Source: DATKKG01 sp964475215
Lineage (GTDB): Archaea > Thermoproteota > Nitrososphaeria > Conexivisphaerales > DTJL01
NCBI GenBank assembly: GCA_964475215.1
Contig: CAYYVT010000106.1
Coordinates: 1 to 64,000 of the forward strand
Length of the DNA: 64,000 bases
Direction: 5' to 3'
Below, one piece after another: positions 47,804 to 56,771 of the stretch; position 1 is the first letter of the stretch, and each line of letters begins with the position of its first letter. Below the pieces are notes generated by a model. That model was not told the DNA's origin and searched no databases. It saw nothing but the letters and a program-made list of their open reading frames with translations. Both the position numbers and the translations under genes were made by a program.

Positions 47804-49291
47804 TCAGCTGGCCCCCGTCAAGGGAATCTTCTTGAGGCCGAACCTTCCGAATGCCTCATTCAACTGCCTCACAAGGCCCTTCTTCCATTCGAACCAGTCC
47901 GCCGGCTTCTCCGGATAGTTCAGGTTGTGTGAGATCAGGGATTCGCTCTTCTTGGCCGTGAACCTGAGGTTGCTGGCGAGCGCCGGCTCGGCGAGGATCC
48001 TGAGCCACATCATGGGGTTGAACATCCTCACCCTGTCGAACTCCGGGTGCTGCCGCCTCGTAATATGGGCGACATCATCCTCCGACAGGAAGTGTTTCAT
48101 TCCGTAGCTGATTTCCTCGTTGGTGAGGGTCTGGAGGTATGATCTGAGTATCTCGAAGCTCGACATCTGGTATCCGTAGAACCGCATGTATTCGACGTTG
48201 TAGCCCCACAACCCCTCTTCGCTGGTGTCCTTGGCCTCCAGGGCTCTAGCGAGGACGCCTCCCAATATCACGCTCGAATAGATGCAGGGACCGATTCCGC
48301 CGGCGTCGATGGGCCTGGGCATCCACGCCGCGTCTCCTATGAGGGCATAACCATTCGCCACGAGGCAATCATTATGCCTTCGCACGGGCACCTGCCAGCT
48401 CCCCTTATTGTTCCCGATGTCCTGCTGAGCCTTGGACAGGACTGGATTCCTGATGGCCTTATTGGCCCTGACGTACTGGTCGATCAGGTCCTGCAGGGTG
48501 TCCTTTCTGCCATACTTCGCGTTCCTCGCATCGAGAGCCGACTTCTGGACGCCGAGTCCTATGTTCGCCTTGTGCTCGCCTCGCGGAAAGGTCCAACAAT
48601 AGCCGCCGCTGGAGAGGTACTGATCGAAATGTATGATGGCGAACTTCGGGTCGAACCAGGTCTTGTCCTCCACTCCCGGCTCGAAATCGAAGATGTAGCG
48701 ACCGGTGCTTTCCAAGTCATCCCTGTCGATCTCCTTCTCCACCTTCGATTCTATGGCCAAGCTCCTCCTGAGCTTGGTGGCCGACCCGGCGGAATCCACG
48801 ACGACCTTCGCCGTCTTGCTGAAGGTCGACCCGTCTTGGTTCCTGCCTACAACCCCCGTGACCCAGCCATCCTCGAACTGCAGGCTATCCAAGCTCACTC
48901 CGAACGCGAATTCGACGCCCACCTTCCTGGCGTCCTCGACCTGCTTCTTTGCGAGTACCTTCCTGCTGAGCATGAAGCCCTCCCCTTCGAACAGGACCTT
49001 TGTCTGATGGTCGGGAGAGAAAAGGAGCACCCCACTGACGGGGTGCTCAATCTCCGGAGGACCGTACCGTATGCCGACGTTCTTGTATAGGTAGTCGAGG
49101 CTGTTCTTCGAAGTCGCGTCGCCGCAGGTCCATCCGTTGACCGTCTTCTTCCCAGGCTCAGAGGCGGGGTTCCTGTCCACCACCAACACACGAGCCTTCT
49201 GCTTAGAGTAGACCCCCACGGCCGCCGCGGTGAGCAGCCCTGACATGCCTCCTCCGGCGATTATGACGTCGTAGTCGGGCTCCCGCACCAT
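47804..49291 (-). CDS. geranylgeranyl reductase family FAD protein
   Basis: It saturates isoprenoid chains of archaeal lipids or quinones. The 495-residue protein has the FAD Rossmann motif DYDVIIAGGGMSGLLTAA after the start, a GGR-type SGGYCWTFPRGEHKANIGLGV, and GYALIGDAAWMPRPIDAGGIGPCI (FAD-binding DG). The frame extends to 49420; I use ATG 49291 (MVREPDYDV). A TATA-like CTTATATG (49337-49344) fits either this or a TTG at 49306. Its exact substrate (digeranylgeranyl lipid, menaquinone) is open. Confidence 0.88.
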   Translation of the reverse strand: MVREPDYDVIIAGGGMSGLLTAAAVGVYSKQKARVLVVDRNPASEPGKKTVNGWTCGDATSKNSLDYLYKNVGIRYGPPEIEHPVSGVLLFSPDHQTKVLFEGEGFMLSRKVLAKKQVEDARKVGVEFAFGVSLDSLQFEDGWVTGVVGRNQDGSTFSKTAKVVVDSAGSATKLRRSLAIESKVEKEIDRDDLESTGRYIFDFEPGVEDKTWFDPKFAIIHFDQYLSSGGYCWTFPRGEHKANIGLGVQKSALDARNAKYGRKDTLQDLIDQYVRANKAIRNPVLSKAQQDIGNNKGSWQVPVRRHNDCLVANGYALIGDAAWMPRPIDAGGIGPCIYSSVILGGVLARALEAKDTSEEGLWGYNVEYMRFYGYQMSSFEILRSYLQTLTNEEISYGMKHFLSEDDVAHITRRQHPEFDRVRMFNPMMWLRILAEPALASNLRFTAKKSESLISHNLNYPEKPADWFEWKKGLVRQLNEAFGRFGLKKIPLTGAS

Positions 49292-49487
49292 CCCCTCTTC
49301 ACCCAAGCACGCGGATTCGAATGCTACTCTATGACGCATATAAGACTTGCCTCCGCGTTGCCTTGAAAGCTGATTGGGCTTCGTCGAATGCCTGAAACGC
49401 AGACCCTGGGGCTCTGACATCCGAGCCCAGCTTCAAGCAAACTTCATACTTTACCTCCGCAGACCATGGTAAAGGAGGGCCGCAGAT

Positions 49488-50015
49488 TTGGCCAAGGCCA
49501 AGCCGTTCACCGGTACCGGGGACGGAGGTCTCACCGCGACCGCAAGGTCAAGGATTAGGAAGGACTCAGATCTCATGGAGGCGATCGGATCCGTCGATGA
49601 GCTCGTCGCCTATCTCGGCCTCGCCAGGTCTCTCTCCAAGGAAATGGAGGACGTCTCCGCGACTCTCAAGGCCATCCAGGTGTCGCTCTTCAGGTTTAAC
49701 GCCGCCCTGCTATCGATGAAGGGTTACGAGGTGACTCCGTCGGACGTAGCCTGGCTGGAGAAGGAGGCCCTCGACTACGACTCCAAGCTGCCCACTCTCA
49801 GGCGGTTCGTCCTGCCCGGTGGCACCCAGCTGGGGGGAACCCTCCACCTGGCTAGGACGGTGTGCCGCCGAGCCGAGCGGAGAGTCGTCCGAATAAAGAT
49901 GGGAAGCAAGGAGGCCGGCCTCGAAATCGCCTTCCTCAATCGGCTCTCCAGCCTCCTTTTCGTCCTAGCCAGATACGCCTGCATGGTACAAGGGGCGCCC
50001 GAAGAGCTCTTCTAG
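49488..50015 (+). CDS. cob(I)alamin adenosyltransferase (PduO type)
   Basis: It converts cob(I)alamin to adenosylcobalamin. The 175-residue PduO-type trimer has the ATP loop TGTGDGGLTATARSRIRKDSD near the N-terminus, SVDELVAYLGLAR, and the catalytic RTVCRRAERRVVRI. AdoCbl would serve enzymes such as ribonucleotide reductase or methylmalonyl-CoA mutase, neither of which is in this window. Start is TTG at 49488. It converges on the VIT gene. Confidence 0.92.
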   Translation: MAKAKPFTGTGDGGLTATARSRIRKDSDLMEAIGSVDELVAYLGLARSLSKEMEDVSATLKAIQVSLFRFNAALLSMKGYEVTPSDVAWLEKEALDYDSKLPTLRRFVLPGGTQLGGTLHLARTVCRRAERRVVRIKMGSKEAGLEIAFLNRLSSLLFVLARYACMVQGAPEELF

Positions 50016-50029
50016 CTTCTGCCCCTTCG

Positions 50030-51139
50030 CTAGACGGCTATCCCTAGGAACGTCCTTGCCACGAAACCGATGATGAATGTTGCTATGGCTGCGGCAAGGG
50101 CGACCGCGTCCATCTCAATCACTTTGCTCCTTATGCTCACCCCCGACAGCATTGCGATGATGGCGCTGGAGATGCTCAGCAGGACAACGGAGAACGTAAC
50201 TGAAAGAGCGATCCCCAGCCTTCCGCTGACCATGGCGAGGAATGGCGCTATGGGGGCCAACGAGCCAATGAAGTAGTAGACTCCGGCGCTCCTGGCGGCG
50301 TGGACTGGGTTCTCGAGGCTCTCCTCCGACGTTCTGAGGTCCACAGCCTTCCCCATGGCCTCCGCCAGGTCATGGTTCCTGGTCACCTCTGCTCCAACCT
50401 CCGCCGCCACCGGGGCCGTGAGCCCCCAGGTCATCAGTTGGGCGCTGATCCTTTCCGCCTGTCTCTCCGGCATGACTCTTGCCCTAACCGACAAATCGGC
50501 TATCTTGCCCTCGACTATGTCCCTTTGCGATTTGGATGACAGGTAGGCCCCGGCGCTCATGGACAACGTTCCGGCTGAGGCAGATATGATTCCTCCCAGC
50601 GCCACGATGACAGGGTTAACCAGGACCACAGCCAGGCCCACTACAACCGCCGTGACCTCCACTAGGGAATCGACCATCCCGTAGACGGCGTTCCTCACGT
50701 CGTCCACATTTCCTCGGACAGTAACGACCTCGGAAAGCAGGGATATCTCGTGGTGCACTTCATCGAGTATGACGCCCCGAAGCTCTTCTCGGTGCTCCCT
50801 GAGCTCAGGCGTGTCGAGGATCTGGCCGTAGGTCCTTATGGCTGCCGATTCGCTGAGCTCCAAATACCTGATGAACGCCGAGAGGCCCATCAGCCTCAGG
50901 AAAACCTTGAACATCGCAAGTTTGGCCTTCAGCCTGATTCCGGCCTTTGGCTTCTCGTCGGCGTTCCTCTCAGCGTACATCTTCTCCCAGAGGGCGCCGT
51001 GGCGGGCCTCCATGTCCGCGAGGTCGTCAAAGAGCTTCGCCTTGCCCTTCCTCTTTTCAGCAATCGAACGGTAGATCCTGGTCGAGATGTATTCGTCCTC
51101 CCAGAACGCCTTCGACGCCCTCTTCAGGTCGACCGCCAA
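50030..51139 (-). CDS. ferritin-like/VIT1-CCC1 fusion (membrane-bound iron/manganese exporter)
   Basis: Residues 1-145 form a rubrerythrin/ferritin-like four-helix domain with repeated acidic and His residues (FWEDEYISTRIYRSIAEK, DMEARHGALWEKM, LELSESAAIRTYGQI, DEVHHEISLL). Residues 150-369 are a VIT1/CCC1 transporter with about five helices, starting MVDSLVEVTAVVVGLA. The same architecture is in erythrin-VIT proteins such as bacterial MbfA, which sense and export iron. ATG at 51139. It likely detoxifies iron or manganese. Confidence 0.9.
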   Translation of the reverse strand: MAVDLKRASKAFWEDEYISTRIYRSIAEKRKGKAKLFDDLADMEARHGALWEKMYAERNADEKPKAGIRLKAKLAMFKVFLRLMGLSAFIRYLELSESAAIRTYGQILDTPELREHREELRGVILDEVHHEISLLSEVVTVRGNVDDVRNAVYGMVDSLVEVTAVVVGLAVVLVNPVIVALGGIISASAGTLSMSAGAYLSSKSQRDIVEGKIADLSVRARVMPERQAERISAQLMTWGLTAPVAAEVGAEVTRNHDLAEAMGKAVDLRTSEESLENPVHAARSAGVYYFIGSLAPIAPFLAMVSGRLGIALSVTFSVVLLSISSAIIAMLSGVSIRSKVIEMDAVALAAAIATFIIGFVARTFLGIAV

Positions 51140-51226
51140 GACCCATCAGCCCTCACATGGAGTCCAGAGCTGACTTAAGCCTTAGGGCTGTTCGAAACCT
51201 CTTCCTACCTTCAAAGTGCAGAGACT

Positions 51227-51964
51227 TTACCCTGGCCGAACCTCGGCCCAACCATCGATTACAAGGTCAGGCTTCTCCCCTTCGCCGAAGACCCCTGTCG
51301 GGTAAGCCCAAAACGCAGTTTGATTCGGGTCGAATCTGTAACCTGAATGCAGCCTTGCCATCGCGCCGTGATCTAGTCCTTTTGTCAGGCTCAATGGAAT
51401 GGGTTGGCTAACCCTTTGCTCGCCTTTCATCAACATCTCCATCACTCGCTGGCAGCCCTTATCCAGCTCGACCATCTTATCCCCGGTAATCCTGTCCGTA
51501 AACACTTGATGAACTGGATAGGCCCTGCACTGCAGAGGCCTCTCATCATATATCATGCACTTCAACATCCCGTCTCCGGTACGGCGATTCTCGGCCGGCG
51601 TGCTTAGAAACGGGCACATATCTCCATCTTCGAACCGGCCCATCAGCCAGTAGGAGATAATCTGTTCGGGGGCTTTCGCCCCAAGCGGCCCCACGGCCTT
51701 TGCCGGCAGGAACCGATACTGGATCGGTTTCCCCTTCTCGTCCACCCGCCTCCTCAACTTCTTCGCGAGCTTGAGCATTTTGGGCAGCTCCCAAGCCTCC
51801 ACTTCCACCATTCCCTCCTTCCCCATCGACTCCGGTTTGATCTGGACGAAACTGCGGGTGTTCGGATCTCGGACGATGTTAATCTGAGGATATCCCCTGG
51901 TTATACAACACACGTTGCACCCGCTCGAGCAGCGGAATGCGATGCCCCTATCTTCGGAGGCCAA
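51227..51964 (-). CDS. YkgJ-family cysteine-cluster protein
   Basis: The 245-residue protein has CSSGCNVCCITRGYP (the CxxxCxxCC cluster) at residues 12-20 and further Cys in CMIYDERPLQCRAYPVHQ, together a YkgJ-type Zn/Fe-S site. The family's biochemistry is uncertain. Start is TTG at 51964 with a TATA-like CTCTTATCC (about 51992-52000) upstream. The rest is divergent and rich in charged residues. Confidence 0.8.
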   Translation of the reverse strand: MASEDRGIAFRCSSGCNVCCITRGYPQINIVRDPNTRSFVQIKPESMGKEGMVEVEAWELPKMLKLAKKLRRRVDEKGKPIQYRFLPAKAVGPLGAKAPEQIISYWLMGRFEDGDMCPFLSTPAENRRTGDGMLKCMIYDERPLQCRAYPVHQVFTDRITGDKMVELDKGCQRVMEMLMKGEQRVSQPIPLSLTKGLDHGAMARLHSGYRFDPNQTAFWAYPTGVFGEGEKPDLVIDGWAEVRPG

Positions 51965-52143
51965 CGAAACCCGTGAGACGCTTGGTCAGGGATAAGAGTT
52001 TCTCCTTCTGAGGGTTGTGGCTGCGGGGGCGAACCTCTGTAAGCGGGTCTGGACTCCGGTATCTGCTGTGAGGCTGAGTTCGGACCGACCTGCCGTTGTC
52101 GCAGCTAAGTGCTTGCGCTGCCGCAGGGGAGGACATTATCTCG

Positions 52144-52926
52144 TCACACCTTTTGGGCAGCGGCTCTATGAGCGATGATGAGGCACCTGTGCCTCTGAGT
52201 TTCGATGAAGCCCCTCCTCTTGACGGTCTGATTCAGCCTCTGAAGCGCTTCAAAGTATCCTTCGACCGAAAAGTTCGGGACCTCCCAAGGGATTGCTTTG
52301 AGATAGTACACGAGAGCGCCCAGGTCATAGAACCGCGTTACCGTGACCTCCTCCCTCTGTTCATCGATTAAGAATCCGGCGTCTTTCAGCTCCCTTGCGG
52401 CGGCTTTGAGATTCCAGATGTTCGGCGAAGCGTCCCGAATCCCTAGTGACCTCCTCAAGCTGCGGTTGGTTTTTGACCCAACCTGTTGCGTAATGAACCT
52501 GCCTCCATTCCGTAGCACCCTGAAGACCTCTTTCGCCGAATAGCCCGTGTGTCTATCTATTACGAGATCAAAGACGCTGCTCTTGAACGGCAGGAGACCG
52601 CCCTCTTCGGCAGCGACCACCTTGACTCCGAGCGGCTCGAGCCTGCGCCTCGCCGCCTTGACGTTGGGCGGGTAGCCCTCAGTGGCGTAGGCCACCGTCG
52701 GGAGAGGATGCAACAAAGAAAGGAGCTCCCCTCCACCCGTCCCGACGTCGAGGAGGGACCTAGCTTTCGGTAGGGCAGCGATGACGATGCTGGGGTAGTT
52801 CCACGTGAGAAGACCTTCCTGCATCCTGCCACTCTTGGTAATGTAGGAGAAATCCCATCCTCCGAACGCTTGGCTGTACTCCGACTTGAGCGTTGAATAG
52901 AGGTCCCTTGATTCATTCTCAGGCAT
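52144..52926 (-). CDS. class I SAM-dependent methyltransferase
   Basis: The 260-residue protein has the SAM-binding motif LLDVGTGGGELLSLL (about 58-72), motif II EGGLLPFKSSVFDLVIDRHT and motif IV GGRFITQQVG. It resembles RlmA-like or general small-molecule methyltransferases, but substrate is not clear. The start is ATG at 52926. A C/D-box-like pattern lies antisense to its 3' end (52175-52231). Confidence 0.85.
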   Translation of the reverse strand: MPENESRDLYSTLKSEYSQAFGGWDFSYITKSGRMQEGLLTWNYPSIVIAALPKARSLLDVGTGGGELLSLLHPLPTVAYATEGYPPNVKAARRRLEPLGVKVVAAEEGGLLPFKSSVFDLVIDRHTGYSAKEVFRVLRNGGRFITQQVGSKTNRSLRRSLGIRDASPNIWNLKAAARELKDAGFLIDEQREEVTVTRFYDLGALVYYLKAIPWEVPNFSVEGYFEALQRLNQTVKRRGFIETQRHRCLIIAHRAAAQKV

Positions 52927-53057
52927 AAGACTAAGGTCGCCCTTGCGGATAGATAAGGCCAGCCCACCAGTGACACCTCAGGCCAATTCGAGACGGGAGC
53001 CCAGGTCGACGTCATGGGCCAGTTCATGCAATACGTAGGCTGGGGGCGCAGAATCTA

Positions 53058-53133
53058 TGGGCCGAGCAGGATTCGAACCTGCGATCTTCTGCGTGTAAGG
53101 CAGATGTCCAAGACCGAACTAGACGACCGGCCC
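53058..53133 (-). tRNA. tRNA-Val (TAC)
   Basis: The acceptor pair is GGGCCGG/TCGGCCC, with one G-T wobble. The anticodon arm is TCTGC-CTTACAC-GCAGA, anticodon TAC. The T-arm is GCAGG-TTCGAAT-CCTGC. Discriminator A is followed by no encoded CCA, unlike three other tRNAs here. No intron is present. Confidence 0.95.
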
Positions 53134-53269
53134 AGCACAGTTGTTCTAAGATATCGGATGTAAGAACTTTTCCTGCTCGGGATCAACCTTGCCAGCATCG
53201 CGGATTTGAAAATCCAACAAGGAAGCCAAACCTTAAGATGCGCCCATCTCTACAGTTCGCTGTGACGAA

Positions 53270-53485
53270 GTGGGATTGCCAAAGGCCATCCAAGACGGGA
53301 AGGGAGCCGACGTCGTGAGCCTGGTCAAGGCGCTTCCTCGCCATAAATCGGCCGAGTTCATCTTCTTCAAGGTCGGCTTCCTCGGCGAGCTCGAAAGGCT
53401 GATGGCGGACCTCGACGATGTAGGTGAATTTACAGGATTGGAGACCGCCGGGCGGTATTTCACTCTGACGATAAGGCATCGATGA
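53270..53485 (+). CDS. small hypothetical protein
   Basis: A 71-codon frame with a plausible alpha/beta composition (SLVKALPRHKSAEFIFFKVG and LERLMADLDDVGEF). A TATA-like CCTTAAGATG (53231-53240) lies upstream at a leader length of about 10 nt. The GTG at 53270 and TTG at 53276 are candidate starts. No family is recognised. It converges on the nitrilase gene, with a 3-nt gap. Confidence 0.5.
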   Translation: MGLPKAIQDGKGADVVSLVKALPRHKSAEFIFFKVGFLGELERLMADLDDVGEFTGLETAGRYFTLTIRHR

Positions 53486-53488
53486 TGT

Positions 53489-54295
53489 CTATAGTCTCTC
53501 ATTAAGGAGACGGCACGGAGGCGATACCTTGTCGGACTGTCTGAGGACCGGCAGCTTCTTTCTAGCGTCGCGCACGGCCTTCAAATCCAATTCAAAGTAG
53601 GATACGCGCTCTCCCGTCCCCAGGTCCAGAGCCTTGATGCCGAAAGGAGTCACGACGATGCTTCTTCCGATGAACGCCGGGTTGGCATTGCCCACTCCGA
53701 CGACATAGCAGGTGTCTTCGTGGGCTCTCGCCATCAACAGGGTCTGCCACTGCTCCTCCTTCATCTCCCCCCGGTACCAAGCCGAGGGCACCAGGACAAC
53801 TTCAGCCCCCGCCATCGCCTCCCTCTTGGCTAGCTCCGGGAAGCGGACATCGTAGCAGATTACGATGCCGAACCTGAGCCCGCCCAGCTCGAACACGACC
53901 AGCTCGGAGCCGGTTCCAAAGACGTCGGACTCCTTGTATCCCAAGGCGTCGAATAGCTTCGACTTCCTGTAGCCCCCCAGGACCCTGCCGTCCACCATGA
54001 CCACAGCGGTGTTGTAGACCCGGTTTCGCCCCCTCTCGAAGATGGGGAGGACGACGCCCAGATGTTTCCTTCCGCTCAGCTTCGCGACCTGTCCTACGAA
54101 GTTGCCGTCCAACCCCTCCGATGCCTCTAGGACGTAATCCGGGGTGAGGCCCTCCTTCGGGTACCCCATGCTGTACTCGGGGAAGACGACGAGCCTAGTG
54201 CCGGGCTCAAGACCTTCGATGATAGAGAGAACCCTTCGCAGGTTCGCATCTTTGCTGGGGCCAACCTCGAGTTGGGCCAGGCAGATCTTCAACAC
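53489..54295 (-). CDS. carbon-nitrogen hydrolase (nitrilase superfamily)
   Basis: The 268-residue enzyme carries the Glu-Lys-Cys triad: LVVFPEYSMGYP, LGGYRKSKLF and VICYDVRFPELAKRE. The superfamily includes omega-amidase and carbamoylputrescine amidase, and the substrate here is open. The frame opens upstream, but the GTG at 54295 (VLKICLAQLEVG) lies 26 nt after a TATA-like GTTATACAG (about 54317-54325), so a leaderless start there is best. The class II amidotransferase gene is immediately upstream. Confidence 0.9.
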   Translation of the reverse strand: MLKICLAQLEVGPSKDANLRRVLSIIEGLEPGTRLVVFPEYSMGYPKEGLTPDYVLEASEGLDGNFVGQVAKLSGRKHLGVVLPIFERGRNRVYNTAVVMVDGRVLGGYRKSKLFDALGYKESDVFGTGSELVVFELGGLRFGIVICYDVRFPELAKREAMAGAEVVLVPSAWYRGEMKEEQWQTLLMARAHEDTCYVVGVGNANPAFIGRSIVVTPFGIKALDLGTGERVSYFELDLKAVRDARKKLPVLRQSDKVSPPCRLLNERL

Positions 54296-54332
54296 GGCCT
54301 TGCGAAGTAGCGTGCGCTGTATAACGGTTTCG

Positions 54333-55073
54333 TCACGATGTGAGTACATCTGGATACCTTTCGACTACGGCTCTGCCTCCGTCGAAGGTAGCGTGAACCA
54401 GCTCCCTGTTCCCGATGAGCTTCCACCGAAGTCCCAAGAGCGGCTCCGAGCAGAAGATGACGGAGTCCCTCTCCTGAGAGTAATAGAGAGTGTAGTAGTC
54501 CCCGTACCTGCCAAAGTGACGGTAGGCATAGATTGAAGGGCCATCCTGCATCACGAACGTGAGAGAGGTGTAATCCATGTGCTCCAGTCGTGAAATGGTC
54601 TCCCTCACGGCATCACGGACCCGCCTCCCTTCGAGGCTGTCCAGCAGCATGAGGAAGTACACCTCGCTATCCGTCTGGCCGAGGGGCTCGCGCGAGGTCG
54701 AAATCGAATTCGCCAGGCCCTTCACGCTCCCGTTGTGCATGAAGGCCCTGCCCCCCACTACGAAGGGATGGCTGTTAACCACCCGCTTCGCTCCGACGGA
54801 GGCCTTGCGCAGGTGGAACATCAGAGCGCGCGGTCCAGAGATCCTGCCGACGGCCTCGCTGATCGCTTGAAAGGACGGGTCGTCATAGGCATCCTTGCTG
54901 CTCCGATAGTGCAGCGTCGTCGTTTCGAAGTTTGATGCATAGGCTCCCCATCCGGAAACGTGACCGGGGGCCGCCCTCGGAGGGACCATCCCTTCATGGG
55001 AGAGACGTTGGAAACGGGTCACCAGGCCATCGGGTAGCCCGTCTGCAGTCAGGCAGGCCAGCATTCGGCACAT
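54333..55073 (-). CDS. class II glutamine amidotransferase (YafJ-like)
   Basis: An Ntn-type amidotransferase of 246 residues: its N-terminus MCRMLACL exposes the catalytic Cys after Met removal. LMFHLRKASVG, NSHPFVVGGRAFMHNGSVKG and GQTDSEVYFLMLLD complete the family pattern (HNG, TDSE). The frame starts 8 codons earlier, but only the ATG at 55073 gives Cys2, and a TATA-like CTTTTAACG (about 55096-55104) fits a leaderless start. Its acceptor substrate is unknown. Confidence 0.9.
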   Translation of the reverse strand: MCRMLACLTADGLPDGLVTRFQRLSHEGMVPPRAAPGHVSGWGAYASNFETTTLHYRSSKDAYDDPSFQAISEAVGRISGPRALMFHLRKASVGAKRVVNSHPFVVGGRAFMHNGSVKGLANSISTSREPLGQTDSEVYFLMLLDSLEGRRVRDAVRETISRLEHMDYTSLTFVMQDGPSIYAYRHFGRYGDYYTLYYSQERDSVIFCSEPLLGLRWKLIGNRELVHATFDGGRAVVERYPDVLTS

Positions 55074-55207
55074 TGCAGGGCCTAGCACGAAGGACACGTT
55101 AAAAGGGCATCGGTCGAAGGTCCAATGCAGGAAGGACGGCTAACCACATTAGCTTTGGCCCACCCAATAGGAACACTTTTTACGCCGCCAGAGGTTGCGA
55201 CAAGGTC

Positions 55208-55600
55208 GTGAAGATAACGTTCGCGCCCTCGGAGAGGAAGTTCCTTGAAGCCAACGAGATTTGCAGGCTGGCGACGAGCTCCTCGAAGGGCTGGCCTCTT
55301 GTTACGCCCGTAAGCTATGTTCTGATTGGGGACGATTTCTACATCGCCACCGACTATGATACAACGAAGGTCCGGAATGTCAAGGAGAATCCCAGGGCGT
55401 CGCTCGTCGTCGACGCCGTCTCTCCCAATAGGGCCGTAGTCGTGCAGGGGAGGGCCGAATTGATCGAGAGAGGGAAGGAGTTCGACGACATCTACAGGGT
55501 CTTCCACGACAGGTTCGCATGGGTCCGCAGGGACCCGTGGAAGCAAGGAGAGGCGCCCTTCATCAAGATCTCCCCCTCAATGAAGTCGAGTTGGCCCTGA
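55208..55600 (+). CDS. pyridoxamine 5'-phosphate oxidase-like flavin/F420-binding protein
   Basis: The 130-residue split-barrel protein shows the family pattern: FLEANEICRLATSSSKGWPLVTPVSYVL followed by IGDDFYIATD and KVRNVKENPRASLVV. It may use FMN or F420. The GTG at 55208 lies about 30 nt after TATA-like CTTTTTACG (55175-55183). It overlaps the following metallo-hydrolase if TTG 55591 is that gene's start. Confidence 0.85.
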   Translation: MKITFAPSERKFLEANEICRLATSSSKGWPLVTPVSYVLIGDDFYIATDYDTTKVRNVKENPRASLVVDAVSPNRAVVVQGRAELIERGKEFDDIYRVFHDRFAWVRRDPWKQGEAPFIKISPSMKSSWP

Positions 55601-56301
55601 GATCCACGGGCAAGCCGCCATCAGCCGCGTCCGGACCGAACCCCAAGGGCCGTCGATGGATCAACAGGTTCATCTCCAGCGATGGGTTCGAAGAAAACGC
55701 CTACCTTTTCGGCGACGCGGCCAGCCGCGAATGCGTGCTAATAGACCCGGGCGCTTCAGCTGAACGGGTGATTGCCTACGTTGAAAGCGAGGACCTGAGC
55801 GTAATGGCGATCCTCGCCACCCATGCCCACATCGATCACGTCGTTTCTGCTCCAATCCTCTCAAGGCGGTTCGGAACTCCCTTCCTGGTCCATGCCCAGG
55901 ACGAAGGACTGCTCGACGGACTGGCCCAGCAGGCCGCATCCTTCGGCTACAAACTGATGGAGAAGGTAAAGGCCGACGGGTTCTTCCAGGAGGGAACCGT
56001 CTTCCATGTCGGTTCGCTCTCGCTCCAAGTCCTTCACACCCCTGGTCATACGCCAGGGAGCTCATGTTTCATGTCAGGTGGTGACCTGTTCACGGGAGAC
56101 ACCCTCTTCGCCGGCTCCATCGGCCGAACCGACTTCCCAGGGGGCTCTACTAGTGAGATGACGCGCTCTCTGAAGAGGCTCGCGTCCCTTCCTGAGGCAC
56201 TGGCGATCTATCCTGGACATGAGGGCGAATCGACGATAGGGGAGGAGAAGGCCACGAACCCCTTCCTCCTCTCTCTCTACAACGCGCAGGACCACGGCTA
56301 A
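55591..56301 (+). CDS. MBL-fold metallo-hydrolase (glyoxalase II-like)
   Basis: The 236-residue enzyme has the zinc motif THAHIDH (HxHxDH), HTPGHTPGSSCF (His), TGDTLFAGSIGRTDF (Asp) and YPGHEGES (His). ENAYLFGDAASRECVLIDPG is the typical glyoxalase II-like entry. The substrate is not certain. The start is the weak point: no ATG precedes the domain, so I use TTG at 55591, which overlaps the preceding gene by 10 nt. Confidence 0.85.
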   Translation: MALRSTGKPPSAASGPNPKGRRWINRFISSDGFEENAYLFGDAASRECVLIDPGASAERVIAYVESEDLSVMAILATHAHIDHVVSAPILSRRFGTPFLVHAQDEGLLDGLAQQAASFGYKLMEKVKADGFFQEGTVFHVGSLSLQVLHTPGHTPGSSCFMSGGDLFTGDTLFAGSIGRTDFPGGSTSEMTRSLKRLASLPEALAIYPGHEGESTIGEEKATNPFLLSLYNAQDHG

Positions 56302-56771
56302 TGTTCAAAAGTCCCTGTGGTGGCGTACCCTATCGGTTTCCCTTGGGCACAGTTTCAGGAAGGGCCGGGCGGGTCATCATAGCGAACCTCCCACGCGGAG
56401 GCGACCTTATGGGTTCGTTGGAGAAGCTGGCGGCTGACTCTGGCGTGGCGGGTGGTGTCTTCACGGCGATTGGGACCGTCTCAAAAGCTGCCTTCGCGTA
56501 CTACGACCAAGCCAGCCACAAATACATGAACATCGTGAAGGAGGGAGGCTTCGAGATTATCTCATGCACGGGGAACTTCGGCGTCCTCAAAGGTCGGCCG
56601 AGGATACACTGCCACCTTGCGCTCGCCGACAGGAACGGTCACGTCTTCGGGGGCCACCTCCTTCCCGGCACCGAAGTCTTCGTGGGAGAGGTCCACCTGA
56701 CCGAAGTGAAGGATGTGAAATTGAAGAGGAAGGTGGACCCCGAGACGGGGCTAGCTATGTTCGACTTCTAG
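56301..56771 (+). CDS. PPC/DUF296-domain protein
   Basis: The 156-residue protein contains the PPC domain conserved in prokaryotes and plant AT-hook proteins: LPRGGDLMGSLEKLAADSGV and HCHLALADRNGHVFGGHLLPG, a likely metal-binding His pair. Prokaryotic members are trimeric and function is little known. The ATG overlaps the stop of the MBL gene (TAATG), so the two are translated together. It converges on the CdvB gene with a 4-nt overlap. Confidence 0.88.
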   Translation: MFKSPCGGVPYRFPLGTVSGRAGRVIIANLPRGGDLMGSLEKLAADSGVAGGVFTAIGTVSKAAFAYYDQASHKYMNIVKEGGFEIISCTGNFGVLKGRPRIHCHLALADRNGHVFGGHLLPGTEVFVGEVHLTEVKDVKLKRKVDPETGLAMFDF

